From Rhizobium sp. ICMP 5592 (GTDB lineage Bacteria; Pseudomonadota; Alphaproteobacteria; Rhizobiales; Rhizobiaceae), in the NCBI RefSeq assembly GCF_009498525.1, contig NZ_QSNT01000003.1, positions 755,557 through 819,556 of the forward strand: DNA of 64,000 nt, given 5' to 3'. The notes beneath the pieces were generated by a model, which saw nothing but the letters and a program-made list of their open reading frames with translations, made no database searches and had not been told where the DNA came from. Numbering within the stretch: position 1 is the stretch's first letter; each line of letters starts with the position of its first letter. Shown here piece after piece: positions 1 to 7,505 of this stretch. The translations under genes were made by a program, and so were the position numbers.

Positions 1-370
1 GGTCGAGGAAGTCGAGCTGAAGGATGGTGACACCAGGCAGATGCGCCATTTCCAGAAAGTCGATGGCTGCTACGCGAATATCGTCTTCCGTCGAACCGGT
101 CACCTTGGCCGCGATCTGCGACCAGCTTCCCGGTGCCGCACCCAGATCGATGATGCGGCGTGCGCCCTTCAGGATCTGGTGCTTCTCGTCGATCTCCAGC
201 AGCTTGAAGGCGGCGCGGGCGCGATAGCCTTCAAGCTGGGCGCGCTGTACATAGGGATCGTTGATGTGCCGATGCAGCCACTCCCGCGAGGAGGCCTTCA
301 GCTTCTTTTTCTTGACGCGCTGACCGAGCTTACGGCCCGTGCGATTACCGGCGATGGTTGGCTTGGTCAT
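1..370 (-). CDS. rlmE: 23S rRNA 2'-O-ribose methyltransferase RlmE (FtsJ/RrmJ), 3' part missing
   Basis: The visible 123 residues are the N-terminal part of an RlmE/FtsJ protein, which methylates the 2'-O of U2552 in 23S rRNA using S-adenosylmethionine. A basic leader (RTGRKLGQRVKKKKLK, residues 10-25) precedes the fold, as in alphaproteobacterial homologues. ARAAFKLLEI (51-60) carries the Lys56 that aligns with the first catalytic lysine, and DLGAAPGSW (75-83) is the SAM-binding glycine motif. The gene runs off the left edge of the window. Its ATG overlaps the ppx stop codon by four bases (ATGA), so the two genes are translationally coupled. Confidence 0.93.
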   Translation of the reverse strand, partial: MTKPTIAGNRTGRKLGQRVKKKKLKASSREWLHRHINDPYVQRAQLEGYRARAAFKLLEIDEKHQILKGARRIIDLGAAPGSWSQIAAKVTGSTEDDIRVAAIDFLEMAHLPGVTILQLDFLD

Positions 371-1947
371 GCCTGCGGTCCCTTTGTATCCCTCGGTCGA
401 TGGCCGCGGCGCGAGCGGCCCCGCCGCCAAACACCGTCATCGGCCATCATATCGGTGAGCAGTCCTTCGCGCAGGCCGCGATCGGCGACGCGCATGCGCG
501 GGCTCGGCCAGCGGCGACGGATCGCCTCCAGAATGGCGCATCCCGCCAACACCAGATCGGCGCGATCCGGCCCGATGCAGGGATTGGCGGCGCGGCCGGC
601 AAAATCCCAGGAGAGCAGCTTGGCCTGCATCGCGGTCACTTCGTCGTCCGACAGCCAGACGCCATCGACCCGGCGGCGGTCGTAGCGCGGCAGGTCGAGA
701 TGGACGCCGGCGAGCGTCGTCACCGTGCCCGAAGTGCCGATCAGATGGAAATCGGCGCTATCGCGTGTCGCCCCGTGCACGGGCGGGCAATCGAAGCGTT
801 CGAGCATGCCCCCAACTTCGCGAACCATGGCCTCGAATAATTCCGGCGTGACATCGCGGCCGCCATGACGCTCCGAGAGCGTGACCACGCCGACCGGCAG
901 CGAGGTCCAGTGGGTGATGTGGTTGGCAAGCCGGCTGGAGCGATTTTCGCCGATCCGGATGATGGCGATTTCCGAAGAGCCGCCGCCGATATCGAAGAGC
1001 ACGACGGAGCGGGCCTCTGGACCGACCAGCGACGAGCAACCGGAGACGGCAAGCCGCGCCTCGGTCTCGCGATCGATGATTTCAAGCTGCAGGCCGGTCT
1101 CTTCCGTGACGCGGGCGAGGAAAAGCTCGCCATTTTCCGCCGCGCGGCAGGCTTCGGTCGCAATCAGCCGCATGCGGCGGATCTCGCGGGCCTTCAGCTT
1201 GGCGGCGCAGATACGCAGGGCCTCGACGGCCCTGTCCATGGCGTCACCCGACAGCCGACCGCTGGCACCGAGCCCCTCGCCGAGACGAACGATGCGGGAA
1301 AAGGCATCGACGACACGGAATTGACCCGGACGCGTCGGCTGCGCGATCAACAGGCGGCAATTGTTGGTGCCGAGATCGAGCGCCGCATAGAGATCCATCG
1401 GACGGGAATCAGCGTCGGCGTGCTGATGCGGCGCGGGGCCTTCGCGGCGCTGCTGCGGCGGATGTCGATGATCGTTGTGAGCAGGCGCGCGCTCGGCGGC
1501 GATGACGGCGGCGGGAGCGACGAGTTGCGGCGTCTTCTCATGCACCAAGGGCCGGCCCTGCAGCCCGCGCTTGCTGCGGTGCTTGCGCCTGTTCTTGCCG
1601 CTCTTGTGCGACGAGGCATGACCATGTTCGCCCGCAGCGCGCTGGTCCGGTGCGGCAGAGGCCTGTGGCTGCTGTGTCTGGGAGGAATGCTGCGCGCCAT
1701 CCTGCGCTCCGCCACGAGAACGGCGTCTGCGCTTGCGCTTCTTGGCCGGAAAACCGGCATCCTGATCTGCTGGGCGTGTCGCCACCGGGCCGGACTTGCC
1801 GGTCTGGTTAGCCTCCGCAGAATAAGCGTTCGGACGGGCTTGACCGCCACGCTTACGCTTAGCGCGCCGGGAGGATCTGCCCTTCCTGCGCTCTGCTACC
1901 GACGCCCCGTCTGCCTGCGGCGCTCTGCCGCTGTCGGGGTCACTCAC
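367..1947 (-). CDS. ppx: Ppx/GppA family exopolyphosphatase with a long basic N-terminal extension
   Basis: Residues from about 186 form a Ppx/GppA phosphatase domain of the sugar kinase/actin fold. It shows the phosphate-1 motif DLGTNNCRLLIA (191-202), the EACRAAENGE region and the phosphate-2 motif DIGGGSSEIAII. The family hydrolyses polyphosphate or pppGpp. The first ~183 residues are low-complexity and strongly basic, with KKRKRRRRSRGG (69-80) and RRKHRSKRG (120-128), and look disordered. Starting at Met184 (base 1398) would give a conventional core protein. The frame is open and compositionally normal from 1947, so I keep the long form. It shares ATGA with rlmE downstream. Confidence 0.87.
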   Translation of the reverse strand: MSDPDSGRAPQADGASVAERRKGRSSRRAKRKRGGQARPNAYSAEANQTGKSGPVATRPADQDAGFPAKKRKRRRRSRGGAQDGAQHSSQTQQPQASAAPDQRAAGEHGHASSHKSGKNRRKHRSKRGLQGRPLVHEKTPQLVAPAAVIAAERAPAHNDHRHPPQQRREGPAPHQHADADSRPMDLYAALDLGTNNCRLLIAQPTRPGQFRVVDAFSRIVRLGEGLGASGRLSGDAMDRAVEALRICAAKLKAREIRRMRLIATEACRAAENGELFLARVTEETGLQLEIIDRETEARLAVSGCSSLVGPEARSVVLFDIGGGSSEIAIIRIGENRSSRLANHITHWTSLPVGVVTLSERHGGRDVTPELFEAMVREVGGMLERFDCPPVHGATRDSADFHLIGTSGTVTTLAGVHLDLPRYDRRRVDGVWLSDDEVTAMQAKLLSWDFAGRAANPCIGPDRADLVLAGCAILEAIRRRWPSPRMRVADRGLREGLLTDMMADDGVWRRGRSRRGHRPRDTKGPQA

Positions 1948-2125
1948 GTATCTTTTCCACCGCGCCGCGCAAGGCCGACAGGCATGCAGCAGGCGCTCAT
2001 TTGATTTTCGTTGGGTGGAGAATATCAGCAGGAACAGTTTTCGCCAAATTCTTTTTGAAAAGCGTGATTTTAGGCTATCGGACCGCTACTCCATCCGCAG
2101 CCCCTCTGGCCAGAAACGGCGGCCA

Positions 2126-3013
2126 TCAGGGACGAAACAGATTCTCTGCCATGAACTTTACGAAGGCTTGTATTTTTGGGGACAGCTGACGGCTCGACGG
2201 CCAGAGGACGCGGAATTCGCCGACATCCTCGACATGGTCAGCCAGAACGGAGACAAGCGTTCCATCGGCGATTTGCCCGCCGATGGTAAAGAGCGGCAGG
2301 CAGGCTACACCAAGCCCAGCCTCGGCCATATTGATCAGCGGCTCGAGCGTGCTTGCCATCGACGATACGGGCAGCTCCAGTTTTCCCGCCCCGCCATCAT
2401 AGCGCAGCGGCCAGCGTTCCAGCTTGCCGGTCGATGGATATTTGTGGTGAAGGCACAGATGTGCGGCGAGGTCTTCCGGCACTTTGGGGGTGCCGAAGTG
2501 ATCGAAATATTCCCTCGACCCGACAATACGGTGCGAAAACCTCCCTAATGTTCGCACCATCAGGCGGCTGTCGGTGATGTCACCCGTTCGCACTACCACG
2601 TCGAACCCCTCTTCGATCACATCGACCAGCCGGTCGGTGAAATCGAGGTCAATCATCACGTCCGGGAAGGCGTGCATGAATTTGGTGATCGTCGGCATGA
2701 AGAGCATGCCGGCAAGGGGCAGGCTGACGCGGAGCCAGCCACGGGGCGCGGCGATAGTCTGCGACAATTCCTGTTCCGCCGCTTCAATCTCGGAGAAAAT
2801 CCGCCTGCAGCGCTCCAGGAACATGATGCCCTCGGCCGTGATCGCGATGTTGCGGGTGTTTCGGTGAAACAGACGCACGCCAAGTCTTTTCTCCAGACGG
2901 GCCATGGTCTTGCCGATGGCCGACGCGGAAACGCCGAGCACCTCTCCCGCGCGAACGAAACTGCGGGTTTCCGCTGCAATCACGAACACATTCAACGCAG
3001 CGATATTGTCCAT
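2126..3013 (-). CDS. LysR family transcriptional regulator
   Basis: The N-terminus MDNIAALNVFVIAAETRSF begins a standard LysR winged helix-turn-helix (about residues 1-60). An effector-binding domain of the periplasmic-binding-protein type fills the rest, giving about 295 residues, the normal family length. I chose the ATG at 3013 because it starts the canonical LysR N-terminus. The frame continues upstream to an ATG at 3028 and a TTG at 3040. The gene is divergent from the monooxygenase-fold gene at 3146, which is its most likely target. Confidence 0.87.
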   Translation of the reverse strand: MDNIAALNVFVIAAETRSFVRAGEVLGVSASAIGKTMARLEKRLGVRLFHRNTRNIAITAEGIMFLERCRRIFSEIEAAEQELSQTIAAPRGWLRVSLPLAGMLFMPTITKFMHAFPDVMIDLDFTDRLVDVIEEGFDVVVRTGDITDSRLMVRTLGRFSHRIVGSREYFDHFGTPKVPEDLAAHLCLHHKYPSTGKLERWPLRYDGGAGKLELPVSSMASTLEPLINMAEAGLGVACLPLFTIGGQIADGTLVSVLADHVEDVGEFRVLWPSSRQLSPKIQAFVKFMAENLFRP

Positions 3014-3145
3014 GGCGAGAAATCCCATTGCGGACGTCAATGTCCGTTATCTGTGGATTTCTAGCCCATTTTTTCGGCCTTTGTCGCGGACTATCTCTCG
3101 CAACGACGGCAAATTCCGCCGGACAATGTTTTGAACGGAGATCGC

Positions 3146-3499
3146 GTGACCCATCCCCAAAAAGCCGAATTCGAATTCGCCTCCCAGCCCACCGTGTTCG
3201 TCGTGAACGTCATTCATGCCCATCCGGGCAAGCAGGAAGAGGCATTCAAGATCATTCAGGACGTCGTGCACTATGTCGCCGAACGGAAGGAAGGATTTCT
3301 ATGGAGTAACCTGTCGAAAAGCACCGACGGCCAGACCGTCGTGAACATCGAGGCGATCCGCGACGAAAACAATGTCGACGAATTCTTTTCTGATCCGGCC
3401 TTCCTGGAGAAATTCAAGAAGCTGGATACCGTCTCGAAAAGCGAGTTTCACATCTACAAAGTTTCCGACCTCGTGCTGCCGCGTCAGCCCGTAGGATAG
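3146..3499 (+). CDS. Antibiotic biosynthesis monooxygenase (ABM) fold protein, 117 aa
   Basis: A small dimeric alpha/beta-barrel type protein. TVFVVNVIHAHPGKQEEAFKIIQDV (after residue ~13) and the following WSNLSKSTDGQTVVNIEAI match the ABM/YgiN family pattern. Members include cofactor-free oxygenases and many proteins of unknown substrate. I chose the GTG at 3146 because GGAG lies five bases upstream; a TTG at 3131 is also in frame. It is divergent from a LysR gene and followed by a strong hairpin at 3526-3562. The substrate cannot be told from sequence. Confidence 0.75.
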   Translation: MTHPQKAEFEFASQPTVFVVNVIHAHPGKQEEAFKIIQDVVHYVAERKEGFLWSNLSKSTDGQTVVNIEAIRDENNVDEFFSDPAFLEKFKKLDTVSKSEFHIYKVSDLVLPRQPVG

Positions 3500-3525
3500 C
3501 CGTCATCAACGACCGGAAGAGACGA

Positions 3526-3562
3526 TACCATCAGCGCAAAATTGCTGCTTGCGCTGATGGTA
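3526..3562. terminator. Bidirectional hairpin between convergent genes
   Basis: Two perfect 14-bp arms (TACCATCAGCGCAA at 3526-3539, TTGCGCTGATGGTA at 3549-3562) are separated by nine bases. The hairpin sits between the stops of the ABM gene (plus) and the anti-sigma gene (minus), so it probably serves both. There is no strong U-tract on either side. Confidence 0.7.
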
Positions 3563-3587
3563 GATCATCGCAGGCCGGGGGTAGATC

Positions 3588-4391
3588 TCAAGCCGACAGC
3601 CTGCCCCGGACGTCGTCGGCCAGCACCTTCATCCGGTCGATCGGCAAATGGCCGATCAGCATGAAGGCGTGTGCGGTATCCGACCAATAGACGACATTCA
3701 TGCCGCGCCGGTTTTCCATATCCGGGGCGGACATGCCGGTCGTCGAGGGGGTGATGCAAAGCGCCATCGGCCCGCTCTCCGGATCGAGATAAGCAATCTG
3801 CGCCAAAGGCTTGTCATCGTAATTCAACAATATGGCGCGCTTGAAATCGATACGCGGGATCGCGACGGCTTCGGGCGTCAGCGCGAGACCCACCTTCGAG
3901 CCGACCTCGTTCAATTGCGCAACCTGCTCAATCCGACCGCCAGCCGGCCCGCTCAGCGTATCCGGCGTGTAGAGGGAAAGATATTGCGCGACCACGGCAC
4001 GCCATTCGCTGCCCTCGTCCGGCTTGGAGAGGCGATGGCTGATGCCGATCGCGGCGCGATCGATGGCGATGCCCGCAACCAGGCAGGCGGCAATCGCGCC
4101 CAGCAAGCCACGGCGGCCGATGCCGGACGCGGCTTTCTTATCCGCATCGGCGGAGGGGATTGTGGCCAGCATCGCGTCCAGCTCGGCACGTGGGGCAGCG
4201 GCGAGCAGCGGCTCGAATGCCGCATGGAAGGGCAGATTGCTGCGCGACAGAAGATCGAAGCGTTCCGCCACCGTGGCGTCGCTTTCGATCAGTCTTTCGA
4301 TCCTGTCACGCTCGGCAGCTTCCAGTTCACCGTCGATGAAGGCGGTGAGCTGTTCGTCCGAGGGCATGTTTCTGTTGTCCTGTTCACTCAT
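3588..4391 (-). CDS. Membrane-anchored anti-sigma factor
   Basis: The 267-residue product has an acidic N-terminal segment typical of anti-sigma factors (SDEQLTAFIDGELEAAERDR, from about residue 11). A hydrophobic stretch near residues 95-112 (GLLGAIAACLVAGIAIDRA) would anchor it in the inner membrane, with a ~150-residue periplasmic domain. The HxxxCxxC zinc motif of ZAS-type anti-sigmas is absent. I chose the ATG at 4391 (MSEQDNRN), which overlaps the sigma-factor stop by eight bases; an in-frame upstream start at 4448 would lie deep inside the sigma gene. Confidence 0.8.
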   Translation of the reverse strand: MSEQDNRNMPSDEQLTAFIDGELEAAERDRIERLIESDATVAERFDLLSRSNLPFHAAFEPLLAAAPRAELDAMLATIPSADADKKAASGIGRRGLLGAIAACLVAGIAIDRAAIGISHRLSKPDEGSEWRAVVAQYLSLYTPDTLSGPAGGRIEQVAQLNEVGSKVGLALTPEAVAIPRIDFKRAILLNYDDKPLAQIAYLDPESGPMALCITPSTTGMSAPDMENRRGMNVVYWSDTAHAFMLIGHLPIDRMKVLADDVRGRLSA

Positions 4392-5049
4392 GTCCGTTCC
4401 CCAGTCGCCCACCCCCGAGCCGCGCCCCATCCGCCGGCCCCATGCCATCCGCGAGCTTGGCCCGCGCCGCCGCCAGCCGGCTCATCACCGTTCCGATCGG
4501 CACATCCAGAACCTCCGCCACCTCGCGATAGGACAATCCTTCGACATAGGCGAGGAAAACGGCGGTGCGCTGCGCTTCCGGCAGCGCCTGCACCTGCTTC
4601 AGCACCTGGCCGGCCAGAATATGTGTCTCGGTCTCGCGCGCACCGTCAAAGACCAGTGCCTCATCGGCATCGACGAAGCCCTGTCCCATGCGGACCTGGC
4701 GAGAGCGGATCTCGTTCAGCCAGATCGAGTGCAGGATCGAAAACAGCCAGCGGTCGAGCCGCGTGCCCGCGATGAACTGGTGCGCGCGCTCCAGCGCCCG
4801 GACGCAGGTCGCCTGCACCAGATCATCCGCCACGTCGCGCTGGTGCGACAGCACGACAGCGTAGCGCCAGAGCCGCGTCAGATGCTGCGACAGTCCCGCC
4901 CTGATATCCTCTTCGCTCGCTATGGCACCCTCCGCGAGGTTCTTGACTTTGGGAGCCGCCGGCCTTGCCGACGGCTCCGATCGTGTCCGACTATAAGCAG
5001 AAATCAGGGAATGAGCGACTGACACCCGGATATTCCTCTCAATGCTCAC
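4384..5049 (-). CDS. ECF (extracytoplasmic function) RNA polymerase sigma factor
   Basis: Sigma region 2 spans roughly residues 55-115 (HLTRLWRYAVVLSHQRDVAD, with DDLVQATCVRALERA and the WLFSILHSIWLNEIRS helix). Region 4 spans about 150-200 (LPEAQRTAVFLAYVEGLSYR, then a helix-turn-helix around IGTVMSRLAAARAKL). There is no region 1 or 3, as expected for ECF sigmas. The first in-frame start is a GTG at 5049 without a clear ribosome site, and the ~50 residues before region 2 look non-homologous, so the true start may be downstream. It overlaps the anti-sigma gene, forming a sigma/anti-sigma pair. Confidence 0.86.
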   Translation of the reverse strand: MSIERNIRVSVAHSLISAYSRTRSEPSARPAAPKVKNLAEGAIASEEDIRAGLSQHLTRLWRYAVVLSHQRDVADDLVQATCVRALERAHQFIAGTRLDRWLFSILHSIWLNEIRSRQVRMGQGFVDADEALVFDGARETETHILAGQVLKQVQALPEAQRTAVFLAYVEGLSYREVAEVLDVPIGTVMSRLAAARAKLADGMGPADGARLGGGRLGNGHE

Positions 5050-5084
5050 TGCTTATGCCGGTCACCTCAAGTCCGACCCTGAAA

Positions 5085-5627
5085 TTAGAGGCTCGACGGG
5101 TTCTGGATGGCCGCGTTCAGATCCTGATATTCCTCGCAGGTCGTATTGCCGCAGAGCGCCTTGATGGTGCTGAGCTGGTCCTTGGCAAGGTCGATCTGAC
5201 CCTTGATGACATAGGCTTCGCCGAGATATTCGCGAACCAGCGTGTATTTCGGGTCCATGGCGACGGACTTCTTATAGTAAGAGATGCCTTCATCCGTGCG
5301 GCCAAGCTTACGGGTGACATAGCCGCGATAGTTCAGCGCTTCCGCCGTGTTCGGGTTCTGCAAGGTGTCGAGAACGGCCAGCGCTTCTTCATAGCGCTGA
5401 TCCTTCTTGGCCAGCGAATAGGCATAGTCGGCGCGGTTTTCGTCGGTGATGTTGGCGCCCTGCTGCTTCACGCATTTCTTGGTCTTGCTGTCATAGATCT
5501 CGCCCTTCTTGCAGGTCGGCGTCGTGCTCGAATCATCACCGGCTGCGAAGACCGGGACAGCGAAAGCACCGAGGGTGAGGCAGGCGCCGAGAGCCGCCGA
5601 GGTCAGGCGGAAAGCGGTGGTGGTCAT
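5085..5627 (-). CDS. Exported tetratricopeptide repeat protein
   Basis: The 180-residue protein starts with a Sec signal peptide (MTTTAFRLTSAALGACLTLG..., likely cleaved near residue 28 after VFA). TPR-like helices then span about residues 75-165 (YAYSLAKKDQRYEEALAVLD, LNYRGYVTRKLGRTDEGISY, REYLGEAYVIKGQIDLAKDQ). Two cysteine pairs (CKKGEIYDSKTKKC and CGNTTC) could form disulphides in the periplasm. The ATG at 5627 follows a perfect AAGGAG seven bases away, which excludes a longer in-frame start. It lies just upstream of the ECF sigma gene in the same orientation, with no sign of co-regulation visible. Confidence 0.83.
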   Translation of the reverse strand: MTTTAFRLTSAALGACLTLGAFAVPVFAAGDDSSTTPTCKKGEIYDSKTKKCVKQQGANITDENRADYAYSLAKKDQRYEEALAVLDTLQNPNTAEALNYRGYVTRKLGRTDEGISYYKKSVAMDPKYTLVREYLGEAYVIKGQIDLAKDQLSTIKALCGNTTCEEYQDLNAAIQNPSSL

Positions 5628-5828
5628 GGGATTACTCCTTGGCAAAATGAATGTTGCGATGGGAGAACACGCCATCCGTTCATTTTATTCGCAGCCATCA
5701 GATATTTTTTCTCGCACCCGAATTCGCCTCTGCGCCATCACTCCTTCGTGACCGACGGGTTCCGAATAAGCGCTGCCGATGGCGTGTTTCCTCCTGTGTA
5801 CCCGCCGAGGGTCGCCAAGGAGAACCGA

Positions 5829-6881
5829 GTGACCGATACCGTCAAGCTTGTCAGTCTGGCCGTCGCCACGCCCGACACTATCATCCACCAGTCAGAAGCC
5901 GCCGACACCGCAGGTCGCCTGTTTTCCGACCGGTTCCGCGATTTCAAGCATCTTGCCCGCGTGTTCGACAGCGCCGGCATCCGCAAACGCCATGCCGCCC
6001 GTCCGCTCTCCTGGTTCGAACAGCCGCATGGCTGGCAGGACCGCATGGAAGCCTATGCCGAGGTCGCAAGCCAGCTCTTCAAGGAGACCGTAACCAAGGC
6101 GCTGGAACGCGCTCACCTCAAGGCCGAGGACGTGGACTGCATCGTCACCGTATCCTCGACCGGCTTTGCGACGCCAAGCCTGGAGGCGCGGCTCGCCCGC
6201 GAAATGGGCTTCCGCTCCGATATCGAGCGCGTGCCGGTCTTCGGCCTCGGTTGCGCCGCCGGCGTCGCCGGCCTCGCCATCGCCTCCCGCATGGCGAAGA
6301 GCCGTCCGGGCGCCGCCGTGCTCTTCGTCTCCATCGAGCTCTGCTCCCTCGCCTTCCGGCTGGACGAGTTGACGCGGCCGAACATAATCGCCACGGCACT
6401 GTTCGGCGACGGAGCGGCTGCCTGCATCCTGCGGACCGGCAAAGAGGGTCTGGCAGAGATCGAATCGACCGGGGAACATCTCTTTCCCGATACGCTCGGC
6501 ATCATGGGCTGGAAGATCGACGACACCGGCTTCGGCATCATCCTGGAACAATCGTTGCCGCCCTTTGCCGAGGCGAACATCAAGCCTGCCGTCGCCGGCA
6601 TTCTCGAGCGCGCCGGCCTTGATATCTCGGATATCGACCGCTTCATCTGCCATCCCGGCGGCACCAAAGTGCTGCAGGCGCTAGAAACGGCCTTCAGCCT
6701 CGAACCCGGCTCGCTCGATATCGAGCGCGAGGTAGTCGCCGACTACGGCAACATGTCGTCGCCAACGGTGCTCTTCGTGCTGGAGCGCGCCATCCTTGCC
6801 GGCCTGCCAAGCCGCTCGGCCATGGTCGCCATGGGTCCGGGCTTTACGGCAAGCTGCATCACGCTGAAGAGGGTCGCCTGA
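5829..6881 (+). CDS. Type III polyketide synthase (chalcone/stilbene synthase superfamily)
   Basis: The 350-residue protein has normal family length and the full catalytic triad: Cys142 in FGLGCAAGVAG, His275 in FICHPGGTK and Asn308 in YGNMSSP. GFG and GPGF glycine motifs near the C-terminus also fit. The family condenses malonyl-CoA onto an acyl-CoA starter, giving alkylpyrones or alkylresorcinols in bacteria. The GTG at 5829 has AAGGAG six bases upstream; the frame is open further upstream, but that stretch runs across the neighbouring genes. The stop codon overlaps the ATG of a methyltransferase, so the two are coupled. The starter unit and product cannot be read from sequence. Confidence 0.9.
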   Translation: MTDTVKLVSLAVATPDTIIHQSEAADTAGRLFSDRFRDFKHLARVFDSAGIRKRHAARPLSWFEQPHGWQDRMEAYAEVASQLFKETVTKALERAHLKAEDVDCIVTVSSTGFATPSLEARLAREMGFRSDIERVPVFGLGCAAGVAGLAIASRMAKSRPGAAVLFVSIELCSLAFRLDELTRPNIIATALFGDGAAACILRTGKEGLAEIESTGEHLFPDTLGIMGWKIDDTGFGIILEQSLPPFAEANIKPAVAGILERAGLDISDIDRFICHPGGTKVLQALETAFSLEPGSLDIEREVVADYGNMSSPTVLFVLERAILAGLPSRSAMVAMGPGFTASCITLKRVA

Positions 6882-7378
6882 TGCTCTGGCCGTCGATCGC
6901 ACTTCTGACCTTCGTCACCCTGCAGCGGCTTGCCGAGCTGATCCATGCCCGGCGCAACACCGCTGCCCTTCTTGCACAGGGCGGCCGGGAGATCGCACCG
7001 GGGCACTATCCCTATATGGTGACGATGCACACCGCCTGGCTCGTCAGCCTGTGGCTTCTCGCGACCGGGCGGCCGGTCGTCCTCGTCTGGTTCATCATCT
7101 TCATGGTGCTGCAAGGCCTGCGCGTCTGGGTGCTGGCGACATTGAAAGGACGCTGGACGACGCGGATCGTCGTGCTGCCGGGAGCACCACCGGTGGCAAC
7201 CGGGCCATACCGCTTTCTCAGTCATCCGAACTATGCAGTGGTGGTCGGCGAGATCGCCGTATTGCCGCTCGCCTTTGGCCTGCCGCTCCACGCCATCGTC
7301 TTCTCACTGCTCAACGCCGCCATCCTCACAATACGCATTCGCGCCGAGAATACGGCGCTGGATCAGGCCATGGCGTGA
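6881..7378 (+). CDS. Isoprenylcysteine carboxyl methyltransferase-like (ICMT) integral membrane protein
   Basis: A 165-residue membrane protein with about four hydrophobic segments. Its C-terminal half shows the ICMT/phospholipid-methyltransferase signature GPYRFLSHPNYAVVVGEI, followed by RIRAENTAL, which forms the SAM site in this family. Bacteria do not prenylate proteins this way. Paired with a type III PKS, homologues such as BpsB of Bacillus subtilis O-methylate alkylpyrones made by the partner synthase. The ATG shares its A with the PKS stop (TGATG), a tight coupling that supports that role here. Confidence 0.84.
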   Translation: MLWPSIALLTFVTLQRLAELIHARRNTAALLAQGGREIAPGHYPYMVTMHTAWLVSLWLLATGRPVVLVWFIIFMVLQGLRVWVLATLKGRWTTRIVVLPGAPPVATGPYRFLSHPNYAVVVGEIAVLPLAFGLPLHAIVFSLLNAAILTIRIRAENTALDQAMA

Positions 7379-7422
7379 TCATATTTTTCATTTGCACCGC
7401 AGCATTTTGGCAGGCATTTTCG

Positions 7423-7488
7423 ATGCTTGAAGCCTGATCCCGGAAGGGGCTGAGCGTCTTTCGGGATCGGGCGCAGAAAAACAAGCAT
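7423..7488. repeat. Nested palindromic intergenic element
   Basis: Outer arms ATGCTTG (7423-7429) and CAAGCAT (7482-7488) enclose inner arms GCCTGATCCCGGAAG (7432-7446) and CTTTCGGGATCGGGC (7458-7472, 13 of 15 pairing). It lies in the gap before the flavoprotein gene. The GATCCCG core and flanking GCATG resemble a family of palindromes scattered through Rhizobiales intergenic DNA; a related copy is at 63822-63886. It may also stop transcription from the PKS-ICMT pair. Confidence 0.5.
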
Positions 7489-7505
7489 GCGGATAGCAGG
7501 GGATC

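Noticed and set aside
865..2004. Long plus-strand frame opposite ppx
   Set aside because: It is antisense to a clear Ppx/GppA domain, has no ribosome site and no recognisable domain; high G+C keeps antisense frames open.
4965..5828. Upstream extension of the type III PKS frame
   Set aside because: It runs across the start of the ECF sigma gene and the TPR gene, while the GTG at 5829 has AAGGAG and begins the conserved fold.
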